Shown piece by piece: positions 24,423-32,850 of a stretch of DNA of 64,000 nucleotides. The notes beneath the pieces were generated by a model. The model made no database searches, was not told where the DNA came from, and saw only the letters and a program-made list of their open reading frames with translations. The position numbers were made by a program, and so were the translations under genes. The first letter of the stretch is position 1. Every line of letters starts with the position of its first letter. The DNA comes from Sungkyunkwania multivorans (GTDB lineage Bacteria; Bacteroidota; Bacteroidia; Flavobacteriales; Flavobacteriaceae), in NCBI RefSeq assembly GCF_042675645.1, contig NZ_JBHTJH010000004.1, positions 868,001-932,000 of the forward strand. The letters run 5' to 3'.

Positions 24423-24748
24423 ATTCCGGGAACGACTGCCTTTATGGTGTCGACAATGGTTCTAATAACAGCATTCTTTAAATGTCCTAATTTGATCTTC
24501 GAAGTTCCTGTTTGATAAAGTGCTTGCATGATCAATAGGTCCTTTTGGCTTTTCACCAACCACTCGAAGTCGTCGAGCGTCAAATGCCCATCTGCCAACA
24601 ATTTGGTCCACGTTTTTAATTTGGTCTTGGAAGCTTCCAAAAATGCCTCCATATCCTTTTTTCCTTCTTTGGTAAAATCAGATACTCGGTCGCCGATCAG
24701 CTCAAAGAGGTTAGCTTTTAATTCTTTTAATATGTCTCCAAAATCCAT
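24419..24748 (-). CDS. Small cytoplasmic protein of patatin unit, unknown function
   Basis: 109 residues, mostly helical and rich in Lys, Leu and acidic residues: MDFGDILKELKANLFELIGDRVSDF at the N-terminus, then WTKLLADGHLTLDDFEWLVKSQKDL, and a C-terminal helix VIRTIVDTIKAVVPGI. I do not recognise the family. No signal peptide or membrane segment. It lies 11 bases downstream of the lipoprotein and two genes below the patatin-like lipase, all in one direction, so it is most likely a partner protein in the same unit. Confidence 0.75.
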   Translation of the reverse strand: MDFGDILKELKANLFELIGDRVSDFTKEGKKDMEAFLEASKTKLKTWTKLLADGHLTLDDFEWLVKSQKDLLIMQALYQTGTSKIKLGHLKNAVIRTIVDTIKAVVPGI

Positions 24749-24759
24749 GATCTCTTGTT

Positions 24760-25227
24760 TTAGTTATTGTTTAAAAAATTAAGGATACCGCTCTCGCCTT
24801 CCTTGTCTTTTTGTCCTTCATATTTGATCAAAAGATCGAAGGCTTCCATCACTTGCGGACTTGCTTGATCTACAAATACCTGACTTAATTGTCCTTGATC
24901 CTTCCAACGCTTTAACAGTCCTGCCAATAGATTCTTATCTTCATCGGCAAGCACTTCCCACATCTTGTATGTGAAGTTGTTATTCTCTTTGTTCTTTTCA
25001 TACTCGATCATCTTTTCGACCTCTTTCTTTAGGTCCTCCACCTCTTGTTCATGATCGGTATAGGGTTCTACCGCCTTGTTTAGTAGCGCCTTAGACTCTA
25101 TTTTGAGCGAAATGGCCTGTTGATAGCTGTATTGGTCAAAAACAGCTGTTTTAAATGCCCCGCACGAGCTCAACACAAATGAGAGTGTCAAGAGGGTCAA
25201 TGAGATTCTTGTTCTTAATGTTTTCAT
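24760..25227 (-). CDS. Lipoprotein of patatin unit, unknown function
   Basis: 155-residue putative lipoprotein: MKTLRTRISLTLLTLSFVLSSC with a lipobox-type LSSC and Gly at +2 after the cysteine. The mature part is helical with a coiled-coil-prone centre (HEQEVEDLKKEVEKMIEYEKNKE, residues about 58-80). The family is not recognised. An upstream in-frame start at 25260 would overlap the lipase gene, but the ATG at 25227 gives a proper signal peptide and leaves 16 bases to the lipase stop. It sits between the lipase and the small protein. Confidence 0.8.
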   Translation of the reverse strand: MKTLRTRISLTLLTLSFVLSSCGAFKTAVFDQYSYQQAISLKIESKALLNKAVEPYTDHEQEVEDLKKEVEKMIEYEKNKENNNFTYKMWEVLADEDKNLLAGLLKRWKDQGQLSQVFVDQASPQVMEAFDLLIKYEGQKDKEGESGILNFLNNN

Positions 25228-25243
25228 GCTATTGGTTTTAGTT

Positions 25244-27643
25244 CTATTTAAATGATTCAATTTCGTTCATCTTAGATGCGAGCAGGTCTAGCTTTTTCTT
25301 CACTTCTTCGGTTTCCAATCGTGCTTCGATAGACCTTATGGCAATATTGGAAAGATAGCGACCTAATGGCAATATCGGGGTGATGGGCTCATCCTTTAGT
25401 GTAGAATCGTTTTCTTCCGCTTTTGTAGTGATCATTTGCTCCATGAGGTTCTGTTCTGTGTAAATTGGGGTTTTCTTTAGGGTAACCTGCCATGTTTTTC
25501 CTAGATCCTCTAATTTTTCCTTGGTATGCCCCGATCGTATGTTGATCAATGTACTTAATGGAGCCTGAAGCTGGGTCATGGGTTTGCTGTGATCAATTTG
25601 TTCTTCGTCATCATTATTGATCACGAGATTGATGATCTCGATTTTATTTAAGAGTTCAGGAAACTTCTTCTGCAAAACTTTTCTGAAAATGATCTGTAAA
25701 TTGATCGAGACCGTTCCTCCTATATTATCATAATAGCCAGCATCGGCGAATTGCCCAACACCTTTAACCTCACCAGCGGGACTCACAAAAGGAAAACGCG
25801 CGTTCAATGACATGGCAGTGGAGAGCTTTATACTTTTATTTGGATTTATCTGTTGAAAATCGTCCAGAAAGTCTCGAAAACCTCGACATTCCTGATCTTT
25901 TCTAAAATCTACTGGGGAGATAACGGCATACTGACCGGTTTGCGCATGGGTAGTATTGATCATTAATAGCGGTGGCGACATTCCAACTTCGTTCTTTTTG
26001 TAGAAAGAGAGTACATTACGAGATAAAAGGCTTCTATCCTCATCAGCTCCAACTTCAGCCAAATGGCCAGCTTCCCATTCACCCTCCAAGGTACTGCCTC
26101 TATCTGGGAAATCGGGTAATATTCCAAAAGTACTCTGAAAAAGATCTCTTCCCAACAATGCAGCAAGCGAGGAGGACAAATAATTGTTCTTGTAGACTTC
26201 GCTCGCCCTATATTTAAATCTACCATTGGGCTTATCGCTCTTAAAGTTGAATGTCTTGTTTTGCTGGAAAGCCTCATTTGCCTTGCTATAGAACATGGAG
26301 TTGCCTACCCCGCCGCCAGAAGCTCCAGAAAGCGAAAACAGGTGGTCGCTATAATATGAAGGTGCTGCATCGTTGAGATAGCTGTGCACCAAAAATGCCC
26401 AAAGTCCGGCGCGCGAACCGCCTCCTTCCGAAGAGACAAAAATGATAGGATATTTTGTCGCCGAACTATCGATAATGGCTTTGCGTTCGCTGATCCAATT
26501 TTCGATATGTGTGTTCAGGGTGGTCCTCTTTTGCGAGGATTTGGCTTCTACATAGTCTATTTCATAATGCCTGAAATTCTTTCTATTGGCGGTACTCTTG
26601 CCATATAAAAAACAGAATACAACAACGATGGCCAACAACGGAATCCTATATTTCTTCCCCAACAGTCCAAGTCCGAATGCCGTCATATAAAAGATGATGA
26701 GGCTTACCATGATCACCGAAAGCGGATTGATCTTTCTAGAGAACTCAGGATTAACCGAAAACACAAAAAATAGCATGACGACCACAGCAATCAATACGTA
26801 GCTGATGCGATGGATAAAGATCTGTGTCTTTTCGCTGAGTAATTTGTTACTCAAAAATGCATATCCCAAAAAGAGGAAAGCAAGAATACAGTTCGCGATA
26901 AAAAGGTTAAGAATACTCTGTTTGTCTTGATTGTTCAACATCCCAAGTAAAATTATGATGACTACGAGCGAGAACGAGGCGAGATAAAAGAACCATTTCT
27001 TCTTCGGCAAGGCCGATAAGAACTTTCTGAATTTGGAGTAAATCGTATAATTAAGCATCAAAAGCATGAATATGAAGGTCAATAAAAGGGCAGTTTCGGC
27101 TTTCATAATGTCGCTAAGGACATTGTCGATGCCAAATTGCTCCGCTGCATTTAGAATGGCAAGAGCTGAAATAGTGATAAGTAGAAATCCCAGAACTTTT
27201 GGCATTGTCTTTCTTACATGAAGTCTTTTTATATGGCTGCTTACTTTGCCAGTGGATGTAGAAGTAGATACATTCTGTGACTTGTGAATATTGCCTTTGA
27301 TCTGATTTGGTGTCACCGTAAAGGTCTTTTTCACGGTCAACCTATCATACACTTTTCGATCTAGATAATTGGCAGAATACCAAATGAGATAGGCCAGAAG
27401 CGTGAGTAGGCTGAAATACAATGGGACCTCTATATTGAAGACCGAATCCACTTGGTTCAAGATAAGCAATAGATCCAGCGTTTGTGGAAAATGCCACAAT
27501 AAAAAGTAAGTGAGACCTATCATAAGAACTGAAACGATATTGCGTCCCAATTCTTTGAGGACAAGCGAAAACCAAAAAAAGAATATTCTGGCGTATCCAA
27601 TACTTTTAGACAAGAAAGATTTAGTGAATTGTAAAGCGCTCAT
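25244..27643 (-). CDS. Polytopic membrane protein with C-terminal patatin-like phospholipase domain
   Basis: 799 residues. The N-terminal half has about nine to ten membrane helices (roughly residues 12-355). The C-terminal half is a patatin-like lipase: oxyanion-hole motif EGGGSRAG near residue 405, nucleophile motif SGASGGG near 445 (GxSxG), and DAGYYDNIGG with the catalytic Asp near 634. Patatins are Ser-Asp dyad hydrolases of phospholipids or other acyl esters. Having the catalytic part joined to so many helices suggests it acts on membrane lipids. A lipoprotein and a small protein follow in the same operon. Nothing in the neighbourhood resembles a CBASS nucleotidyltransferase. Confidence 0.85.
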   Translation of the reverse strand: MSALQFTKSFLSKSIGYARIFFFWFSLVLKELGRNIVSVLMIGLTYFLLWHFPQTLDLLLILNQVDSVFNIEVPLYFSLLTLLAYLIWYSANYLDRKVYDRLTVKKTFTVTPNQIKGNIHKSQNVSTSTSTGKVSSHIKRLHVRKTMPKVLGFLLITISALAILNAAEQFGIDNVLSDIMKAETALLLTFIFMLLMLNYTIYSKFRKFLSALPKKKWFFYLASFSLVVIIILLGMLNNQDKQSILNLFIANCILAFLFLGYAFLSNKLLSEKTQIFIHRISYVLIAVVVMLFFVFSVNPEFSRKINPLSVIMVSLIIFYMTAFGLGLLGKKYRIPLLAIVVVFCFLYGKSTANRKNFRHYEIDYVEAKSSQKRTTLNTHIENWISERKAIIDSSATKYPIIFVSSEGGGSRAGLWAFLVHSYLNDAAPSYYSDHLFSLSGASGGGVGNSMFYSKANEAFQQNKTFNFKSDKPNGRFKYRASEVYKNNYLSSSLAALLGRDLFQSTFGILPDFPDRGSTLEGEWEAGHLAEVGADEDRSLLSRNVLSFYKKNEVGMSPPLLMINTTHAQTGQYAVISPVDFRKDQECRGFRDFLDDFQQINPNKSIKLSTAMSLNARFPFVSPAGEVKGVGQFADAGYYDNIGGTVSINLQIIFRKVLQKKFPELLNKIEIINLVINNDDEEQIDHSKPMTQLQAPLSTLINIRSGHTKEKLEDLGKTWQVTLKKTPIYTEQNLMEQMITTKAEENDSTLKDEPITPILPLGRYLSNIAIRSIEARLETEEVKKKLDLLASKMNEIESFK

Positions 27644-28156
27644 TTTGTGGTTGGTTTAGCACTGATCTAAAATATATGTTTTGGTATCATTTTCCTAGCT
27701 AATCCCTACAAAAATGATCATTTATTACTATGAATTTATGGGGAAATCTGCCCTTTAGCTTAGGTGATAATACCTTCTGATCGGTACTTTTTAACCTTAC
27801 CTTTGAAAGTATTAATGACGTTATTGTTAATAATTCAGGGAATCGGTTCAATAAAAAGAGGAATTCAATAGGCTGGGGTGAAGTTCGTATGATATATTTG
27901 GAATGTTGAGAAATATTTATACATTTGACATGAGATTTCTTCAAGATGATCATTACGATCATTGAAATGTAGAAATCATCAATTTAACCCCTTCACTATA
28001 GCATAAGTCGATCTTTTTTGTCCCTTAACCATAAATAGGGTATATTTTGGTTAATGAACGAAAATCATGTGTTGTGCAACAAATAAGAGCATATTCACAA
28101 ACATTTTTTTGAAAATAGATAATCAAAATGTACATTTACCCAGAATACTTAAATCT
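27644..28156. other. AT-rich gap between divergent genes
   Basis: 513 bases between the patatin-unit start and the dockerin-type gene. ORFs here are short and lack coding character; none is supported. A TTTTTTG (ending at 28020) 20 bases before TATATTTTG (28041-28049) is a loose promoter candidate for the dockerin-type gene, with one base too many in the -7 box. Confidence 0.4.
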
Positions 28157-29020
28157 ATGAGAAAAATTACCTTTTTTCTAGCTGCTGTATTGACTGCAGG
28201 GAGTCTTATGGCTCAATCGATAGAGCGTCAAGTGGTCGCCTCTGCAGGTTCGACTATTTCTAACGGCAGTATCACCATGGATTTCACCGTCGGAGAATTG
28301 GCCGTATCGACCATTTCTAATGGTTCAATAACATTAACTCAAGGATTTCAACAAGGCGATGCAATAATGATCCTCCTAAACGCTAGGGTTTTGTTGCAGG
28401 GCGCCATGTTGAATAGTGCCGTTGCGGCAGAGATGACCGATGCGATTCGAACTATTGTTCCGACGACGTCTCCGTATACAGACATGTTAACGGTAGATGC
28501 TGGTGTCTTTAATGACAATGGTAATAGCGATAATATTGTAGATTGGGTTTGGGTAGAACTAAGAGATGCCAATGATGCCTCAATTATGGTTGATGCCCGA
28601 TCGGCATTGATACAGAAGGATGGAGACATTGTAGATGTAGATGGTGTTTCCCCAATAACCTTCGAACAACCAGCGGATAACTACTACGCGGTCGTCAATC
28701 ATAGAAATCATTTAGGAATACGCACAGCTAGTACTATTGCACTTTCTACCACAAATACCTTTATAGACTTATCTAGTAATACAGCCTCAGTGGCAGGAGG
28801 GACCAATGCTTTAGCTAGTGTTAGTGGTGGTAAATTTGCACTTATCGTTGGAGATTACAATGGTGACGGACAAGTGCAGAATACAGATATCAATGCAATG
28901 CGGGCCCTGCTGGGAACTGCAGGCTATGATGCTGCTGACATGAACATGGACGGACAAATTCAATTAACAGATATCAATTTGGCAGCAAGACCAAATAACG
29001 GTAAAGGAGAACAATTCTAA
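28157..29020 (+). CDS. Secreted protein with C-terminal type I dockerin-like domain
   Basis: 287 residues. A signal peptide (KITFFLAAVLTAGSLMAQ) is followed by a beta-rich N-terminal repeat typical of flavobacterial secreted proteins (SNGSITMDFTVGELAVSTISNGSITLTQGF), a middle beta domain, and two calcium-loop segments at the end: DYNGDGQVQNTD and DMNMDGQIQLTD, each with D-x-N-x-D-G spacing and a following helix. That duplicated EF-hand-like pair is the hallmark of type I dockerins, which bind cohesin domains. There is no T9SS sorting domain. The start at 28157 (MRKITFF) is chosen because the upstream 30 codons do not look like a signal peptide. The next gene, 31 bases later, encodes a cohesin-like candidate. 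Confidence 0.82.
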   Translation: MRKITFFLAAVLTAGSLMAQSIERQVVASAGSTISNGSITMDFTVGELAVSTISNGSITLTQGFQQGDAIMILLNARVLLQGAMLNSAVAAEMTDAIRTIVPTTSPYTDMLTVDAGVFNDNGNSDNIVDWVWVELRDANDASIMVDARSALIQKDGDIVDVDGVSPITFEQPADNYYAVVNHRNHLGIRTASTIALSTTNTFIDLSSNTASVAGGTNALASVSGGKFALIVGDYNGDGQVQNTDINAMRALLGTAGYDAADMNMDGQIQLTDINLAARPNNGKGEQF

Positions 29021-29051
29021 AAATAACCTACAATAATTTAATGCTAATACA

Positions 29052-29954
29052 ATGAAAAAAAATTACAACAGTTTGAAAAATATCGTAGCAGTCGCTTCAT
29101 TAGTTCTAGGAGGAATGGTATCGATGACGGCACAGGAGATCAATTTCTCTTTTGCCAATGCAACAAATACCAATGATGGTATGAATGATTTCTACGAAGT
29201 AGATGTCATGGTCGATAACAATGGTGTCTCTGATTTCAAGATGGGAGAAGGACTTCTGTATTTCGATTACAGTACTGCTGCTTTTGGCTCAAATATCGAT
29301 GCTGCTGGTACTATCCAGATCACTTATCCTAACGCGGGTGGATACATCTTAGGACAGTTCGTGGATGCTGCTGCTGCAAATTTCTTCGGAACAACACCTA
29401 CTGTGAATGACAATACTACTTCTAAAGTAGCTGTTTCCTGGACGCAAACTTTTGCCGCTGGAACGATAGCTGCTAATAACGTAACCTCGACACCTACGCA
29501 ATTGTTTCACATAAGAATTCAATACGCTGGTGCTCCTGTAGATCCGATGTTCTCCTTTGATGGTAGTGCAGGTTTTGACGATCAAACGTTTACGGCTTGT
29601 GGTCCTTTCGTCGGCGGTCCTTTTGATAGTGCTGACTGTACTGGCCCGAACGCTCCAACACAAATCACCAGTGATTTTTTCGATAGCACAGGCTCAACGC
29701 CTGGGAGTCTTTCTGTAGAAGGAATAAGCGCAGAGGCATTTGAGATCTATCCAAACCCCGCTAAAGGTAAATTCCAGATCAGAGGAATTGAGAACGTAGA
29801 TGTTACCATCCATGATATCAACGGAAAACTGGTTCGTACTATCGAATCTTATGAGGGTGAAGAATTAAAGACCAATGGAATGCAGAAAGGTGTTTACTTC
29901 GTAAAGGTCTCTAATGAGGCATCAAAGGTCACTAAGAAGTTGATCATCGAGTAA
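29052..29954 (+). CDS. T9SS-sorted protein with cohesin-like beta-sandwich
   Basis: 300 residues: signal peptide (IVAVASLVLGGMVSMTAQ), a beta-sandwich region of about 190 residues and a C-terminal T9SS type A sorting domain (FEIYPNPAKGKFQIRG, VTIHDINGKLV, KKLIIE). The middle region starts INFSFANATNTNDGMNDFYEVDVMVDNNGVSDFKMGEGLLYFDY and contains LFHIRIQY, a strand pattern like cohesin domains (..VDVMV...F..LLYFDY...). That fold call is by pattern only. It shares an operon with the dockerin-type gene, which is why a cohesin role is suspected. The sorting domain would place it on the cell surface or in the medium. Confidence 0.85.
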   Translation: MKKNYNSLKNIVAVASLVLGGMVSMTAQEINFSFANATNTNDGMNDFYEVDVMVDNNGVSDFKMGEGLLYFDYSTAAFGSNIDAAGTIQITYPNAGGYILGQFVDAAAANFFGTTPTVNDNTTSKVAVSWTQTFAAGTIAANNVTSTPTQLFHIRIQYAGAPVDPMFSFDGSAGFDDQTFTACGPFVGGPFDSADCTGPNAPTQITSDFFDSTGSTPGSLSVEGISAEAFEIYPNPAKGKFQIRGIENVDVTIHDINGKLVRTIESYEGEELKTNGMQKGVYFVKVSNEASKVTKKLIIE

Positions 29955-29978
29955 TCCTTTTAAATAAAATAACAATTA

Positions 29979-30012
29979 AAAAGCCGAGCGTCTAAACGCT
30001 CGGCTTTTTTTA
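29979..30012 (+). terminator. Strong rho-independent terminator after the cohesin-like gene
   Basis: Perfect 13-bp stem AAAAAGCCGAGCG/CGCTCGGCTTTTT with a TCTAAA loop and a T run. The A run on the left means it can also serve the convergent lipoprotein gene. Confidence 0.92.
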
Positions 30013-30024
30013 TTTACTACATTT

Positions 30025-30555
30025 TTAATTGGTAATTCCTGGTGTACTCATACCATTCGGTTGGTATTGACGGCTCAAAGAGGATGACAATGATTCGAAT
30101 CCATCATTTTTTGCCATCATTCTAATGGTCTGCGGTGCAAAGTTACCATTGAGATAAACTATGGTGCTTCTGGAGCCGTTGTTGGTATAGATGATCACCT
30201 CTTTGATAACATCTCCTTTTTCTCTTACAGAATACACTGTTCTTGCCAGCCCATCATTCTTTCGGTAGACCTCTACGAATCGGTCGGTGATGATCTGACT
30301 CATCTCTGCATTGATGCGTTCGCTTTCGATGAGGGAGATATCCCTTAATTGCATATAACGAAGGTCATTGACATTGTTTAAGAGCCCATTCATCTCTGGC
30401 GAAAGCCCCTGGAGGAAGCTAAACATAAAAACAGGAACTCTTACAGCAGATACATTTGGGTCATTCTTATGACGGTTGTAAAATGAATTCATCGACAAGT
30501 AGCTACCACAGGAGGTGAATATGACAAGCAAACAAACGAATAACGCTTTTTTCAT
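30025..30555 (-). CDS. DUF4252 family lipoprotein
   Basis: 176 residues: signal peptide with lipobox VIFTSCG (MKKALFVCLLVIFTSCG), so lipid-anchored at the cell envelope. The mature part matches DUF4252, a Bacteroidota family of unknown function: VSAVRVPVFMFSFLQ, LRYMQLRDISLIESERINAEM, YSVREKGDVIKEVIIYTNNGSR and the final QTIRMMAKNDGF. The gene is monocistronic or shares a promoter region with nothing recognisable; the RluA-family gene starts 31 bases upstream on the same strand. Confidence 0.85.
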   Translation of the reverse strand: MKKALFVCLLVIFTSCGSYLSMNSFYNRHKNDPNVSAVRVPVFMFSFLQGLSPEMNGLLNNVNDLRYMQLRDISLIESERINAEMSQIITDRFVEVYRKNDGLARTVYSVREKGDVIKEVIIYTNNGSRSTIVYLNGNFAPQTIRMMAKNDGFESLSSSLSRQYQPNGMSTPGITN

Positions 30556-30586
30556 TGGATTAAATTTGTTTAAAGATAATTAAATA

Positions 30587-31285
30587 CTAAGTGCAGGCGT
30601 CCCAAATGGCATCTTTGGGTGGCTCGGCTACAAATCGCATCTCGTCTTTTTTCACTGGATGCACAAAACTGAGGGCCCTTGCATGTAGATGAATGCTACC
30701 ATCGCTATTACTGCGATCAGAACCATATTTCAAATCACCTTTTATAGGGCAGCCTATCGCCGATAATTGGGCGCGTATCTGATGATGCCGCCCTGTGTGA
30801 AGTTCAACTTCGAGCAAATGATAATTGTTTAAGTGCTTTATGACATGATATTCGAGCATCGCTTTTTTGCTATTAGAAACTTCCTTGTCATTAGCGTAGG
30901 ATTTGTTTTGTTTTGGATTGCGTCTTAGCCAATGGGTAAGCATATCCGTTTTCTTTGGAGGCTGTTCCTTCACTACTGCCCAATAGGTCTTTTTCGCCTC
31001 CTTTGTTGCGAAGAGTTTATTCAATCTAGGAAGCGCCTTCGATGTCCTTGCGAACACCACCACACCGCTTGTAGGGCGGTCCAGTCGGTGCACCACCCCA
31101 AGAAATACGTTACCTGATTTATGATACTTTTGTGCCAAGTATTCTTTAACAACATCACTTAAAGGGATGTCACCTGTTTTATCTCCTTGCACAATGTCGC
31201 CAGGGCGCTTGTTCACCACAATGAGGTGATTGTCCTCGTAAAGTACTTGAAGATTATCTTTATTGGAGAAAACTTTTCTTCCCAC
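30587..31285 (-). CDS. RluA-family RNA pseudouridine synthase
   Basis: 232 residues. The catalytic motif HRLDRPTSGV (with the catalytic Asp) is at about residues 66-75, preceded by the DNHLIVVNKRPG strand. ELHTGRHHQIRAQL and GDLKYG near the C-terminus complete the RluA signature. No S4 domain is present, so it is a short RluA-type enzyme; it makes pseudouridine in rRNA or tRNA, target not known. It sits 11 bases downstream of panB, a pairing often seen in Flavobacteriaceae. Confidence 0.9.
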   Translation of the reverse strand: MGRKVFSNKDNLQVLYEDNHLIVVNKRPGDIVQGDKTGDIPLSDVVKEYLAQKYHKSGNVFLGVVHRLDRPTSGVVVFARTSKALPRLNKLFATKEAKKTYWAVVKEQPPKKTDMLTHWLRRNPKQNKSYANDKEVSNSKKAMLEYHVIKHLNNYHLLEVELHTGRHHQIRAQLSAIGCPIKGDLKYGSDRSNSDGSIHLHARALSFVHPVKKDEMRFVAEPPKDAIWDACT

Positions 31286-31296
31286 AGGCTAACTGA

Positions 31297-32115
31297 TCAA
31301 TATTGCTCATTTTCATTAGGAAATTCCACAGCCTTTACATCCTTTACGTACTGTCCTATAGATTCGGTCATGTCCTCAAAAAGGTTCATGTAACGTCGCA
31401 AGAAACGTGGGTTAAATTCGTGGGTCATCCCTAAAAGGTCGTGCAATACTAGCACTTGTCCATCCACTCCGTTGCCAGCACCGATACCGATAATAGGTAT
31501 GGAAACACTAGCTGCGACCTCCTTGGCCAATTTCGCAGGGATCTTTTCTAAAACGATACCAAAACATCCCGCCCTCTCAAGCATTTTTGCATCTTCTTTG
31601 AGTTGCTGCGCTTCTTGCTCTTCTTTGGCTCTAACCGTATAGGTGCCAAATTTGTAGATCGACTGCGGAGTAAGTCCTAAATGTCCCATTACAGGGATTC
31701 CAGCATTTAGGATACGCTTTATAGATTCCTTGATCTCTCTTCCTCCTTCTACTTTTACAGCATGGGCACCACTCTCCTTCATGATCCTTATGGCTGAGCG
31801 CAAGGCTTCCTTGGGGTCGGACTGGTAACTTCCGAAAGGAATATCTACGACGACCAAAGCACGCTCTATGGCTCTGACCACAGATGAAGCGTGATAGATC
31901 ATTTGGTCTAGCGTAATTGGTAGTGTAGTTTCATGACCTGCCATCACATTACTGGCGGAATCACCAACAAGGATCACATCGACACCAGCACCGTCAACGA
32001 TCTTTGCCATGGTATAATCATAGGCCGTGAGCATGGAGACCTTCTCTCCATTTTTTTTCATCTCCACTAAAGTATTGGTGGTAATACGCTTGTATTGTTT
32101 CTTTGCTACAGACAT
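31297..32115 (-). CDS. panB: 3-methyl-2-oxobutanoate hydroxymethyltransferase
   Basis: First step of pantothenate synthesis: methylene-tetrahydrofolate plus 2-oxoisovalerate gives ketopantoate. 272 residues, the usual size. Seen: SMLTAYDYTMAKIVDGAGVDVILVGDSASNVMAG at about residues 22-55, VDIPFGSYQ, VKVEGG with the metal-binding residues, GIPVMGHLGLTPQS, and IGIGAGNGVDGQVLVLHDLLGM. It leads a two-gene unit with the RluA-family gene. A TATTTTTG box on the minus strand lies 22 bases before the start. Confidence 0.96.
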   Translation of the reverse strand: MSVAKKQYKRITTNTLVEMKKNGEKVSMLTAYDYTMAKIVDGAGVDVILVGDSASNVMAGHETTLPITLDQMIYHASSVVRAIERALVVVDIPFGSYQSDPKEALRSAIRIMKESGAHAVKVEGGREIKESIKRILNAGIPVMGHLGLTPQSIYKFGTYTVRAKEEQEAQQLKEDAKMLERAGCFGIVLEKIPAKLAKEVAASVSIPIIGIGAGNGVDGQVLVLHDLLGMTHEFNPRFLRRYMNLFEDMTESIGQYVKDVKAVEFPNENEQY

Positions 32116-32136
32116 CTAACTATTGTTATTGGTAAG

Positions 32137-32144
32137 CAAAAATA
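32137..32144 (-). promoter_or_regulatory. Possible -7 promoter element of panB
   Basis: TATTTTTG on the minus strand matches TAnnTTTG and lies 22 bases upstream of panB. The -33 element is not clear. Confidence 0.35.
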
Positions 32145-32226
32145 GGATGTTTTTGTTAAAGTTTTCTTTAATTGAAATTTAGTTTTGAAATTGAAATGCT
32201 ATTTTCACCAATATAAAAACAAGAAG

Positions 32227-32709
32227 ATGAGATATCTGCTTATTATGTTTGCGATAAGCCTGCCTTTCTTGGCCAATGCACAAAGAAATCCGGAGTTGGA
32301 TGACATGAAATTGAAGAAGAAAGCCGTAAAACAGGTGGTTCTGGATTTTTTTGAAGGATTTCACGAAGGCGATACAACAAAGATGAAGATGGTAATGCAC
32401 AAGGACATGATCATGCAGACCATCTATAAGACCAAAGAAGGGGAGGATGTATTGAACCAAGACGATACCTCGAAGTTTCTCAATGCCATTGCCGGTCGGC
32501 CTGTAGGACAAAGATGGAATGAACAACTATTGCTTTTCAAAATAGAAGTAGAGGATTATATGGCGCATGTTTGGACACCTTATGAGTTCTACTTGAATGA
32601 CCAATTCAGTCATTGTGGAGTGAATTCCTTTCAGCTATTTAAAGATAATGGTGCATGGAAGATCATCTATCTTGTAGATACGAGGCGGCGAGCAGGTTGT
32701 AAGGACTAA
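32227..32709 (+). CDS. Exported NTF2-like protein
   Basis: 160 residues from the ATG at 32227: signal peptide (RYLLIMFAISLPFLANAQ), then an NTF2-like fold pattern: VLDFFEGFHEGDTTKMKMVMHKDMIMQTIY, VEDYMAHVWTPYEFYLN and the ending FQLFKDNGAWKIIYLVDTRRR. It resembles the protein at 12386-12832, which has the same type of signal peptide and closing WKII motif. Function unknown. An earlier ATG at 32185 would place 14 odd residues before the signal peptide and is rejected. dnaK follows with a long regulatory gap. Confidence 0.8.
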   Translation: MRYLLIMFAISLPFLANAQRNPELDDMKLKKKAVKQVVLDFFEGFHEGDTTKMKMVMHKDMIMQTIYKTKEGEDVLNQDDTSKFLNAIAGRPVGQRWNEQLLLFKIEVEDYMAHVWTPYEFYLNDQFSHCGVNSFQLFKDNGAWKIIYLVDTRRRAGCKD

Positions 32710-32757
32710 TTTGTATCGACTGCACACATGACATGAAAAGAATACTTCTACTGTTTC

Positions 32758-32774
32758 GCTGACAACCTGTCAGC
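32758..32774. promoter_or_regulatory. Perfect inverted repeat upstream of dnaK (candidate operator)
   Basis: GCTGACAACCTGTCAGC: 7-base arms GCTGACA/TGTCAGC around ACC. It ends 10 bases before the sigma-54-type promoter core. A dimeric regulator site is the simplest reading. Confidence 0.55.
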
Positions 32775-32784
32775 TATTTTTCAA

Positions 32785-32800
32785 TGGCACGATCATTGCT
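32785..32800 (+). promoter_or_regulatory. Sigma-54-type promoter of dnaK
   Basis: TGGCACGATCATTGCT, an exact match to the -24/-12 consensus TGGCACG-N4-TTGCW with the required 10 bases between the GG and GC pairs. Transcription would begin near 32811, leaving a 40-base leader before the ATG at 32851. No TAnnTTTG box competes in this gap. Confidence 0.65.
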
Positions 32801-32850
32801 TTTTGTTGTTCGAGTTTAAAACGAAATTTCACAACAAAAATACATACGTA

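Noticed and set aside
24419..27643. CBASS or other known anti-phage system
   Set aside because: There is a patatin domain but no nucleotidyltransferase, sensor or ancillary gene nearby. Kept as unknown unit.
27699..27962. Minus-strand 87-codon ORF in the gap upstream of the dockerin-type gene
   Set aside because: AT-rich, no homology-like motif, no start signal; likely chance.
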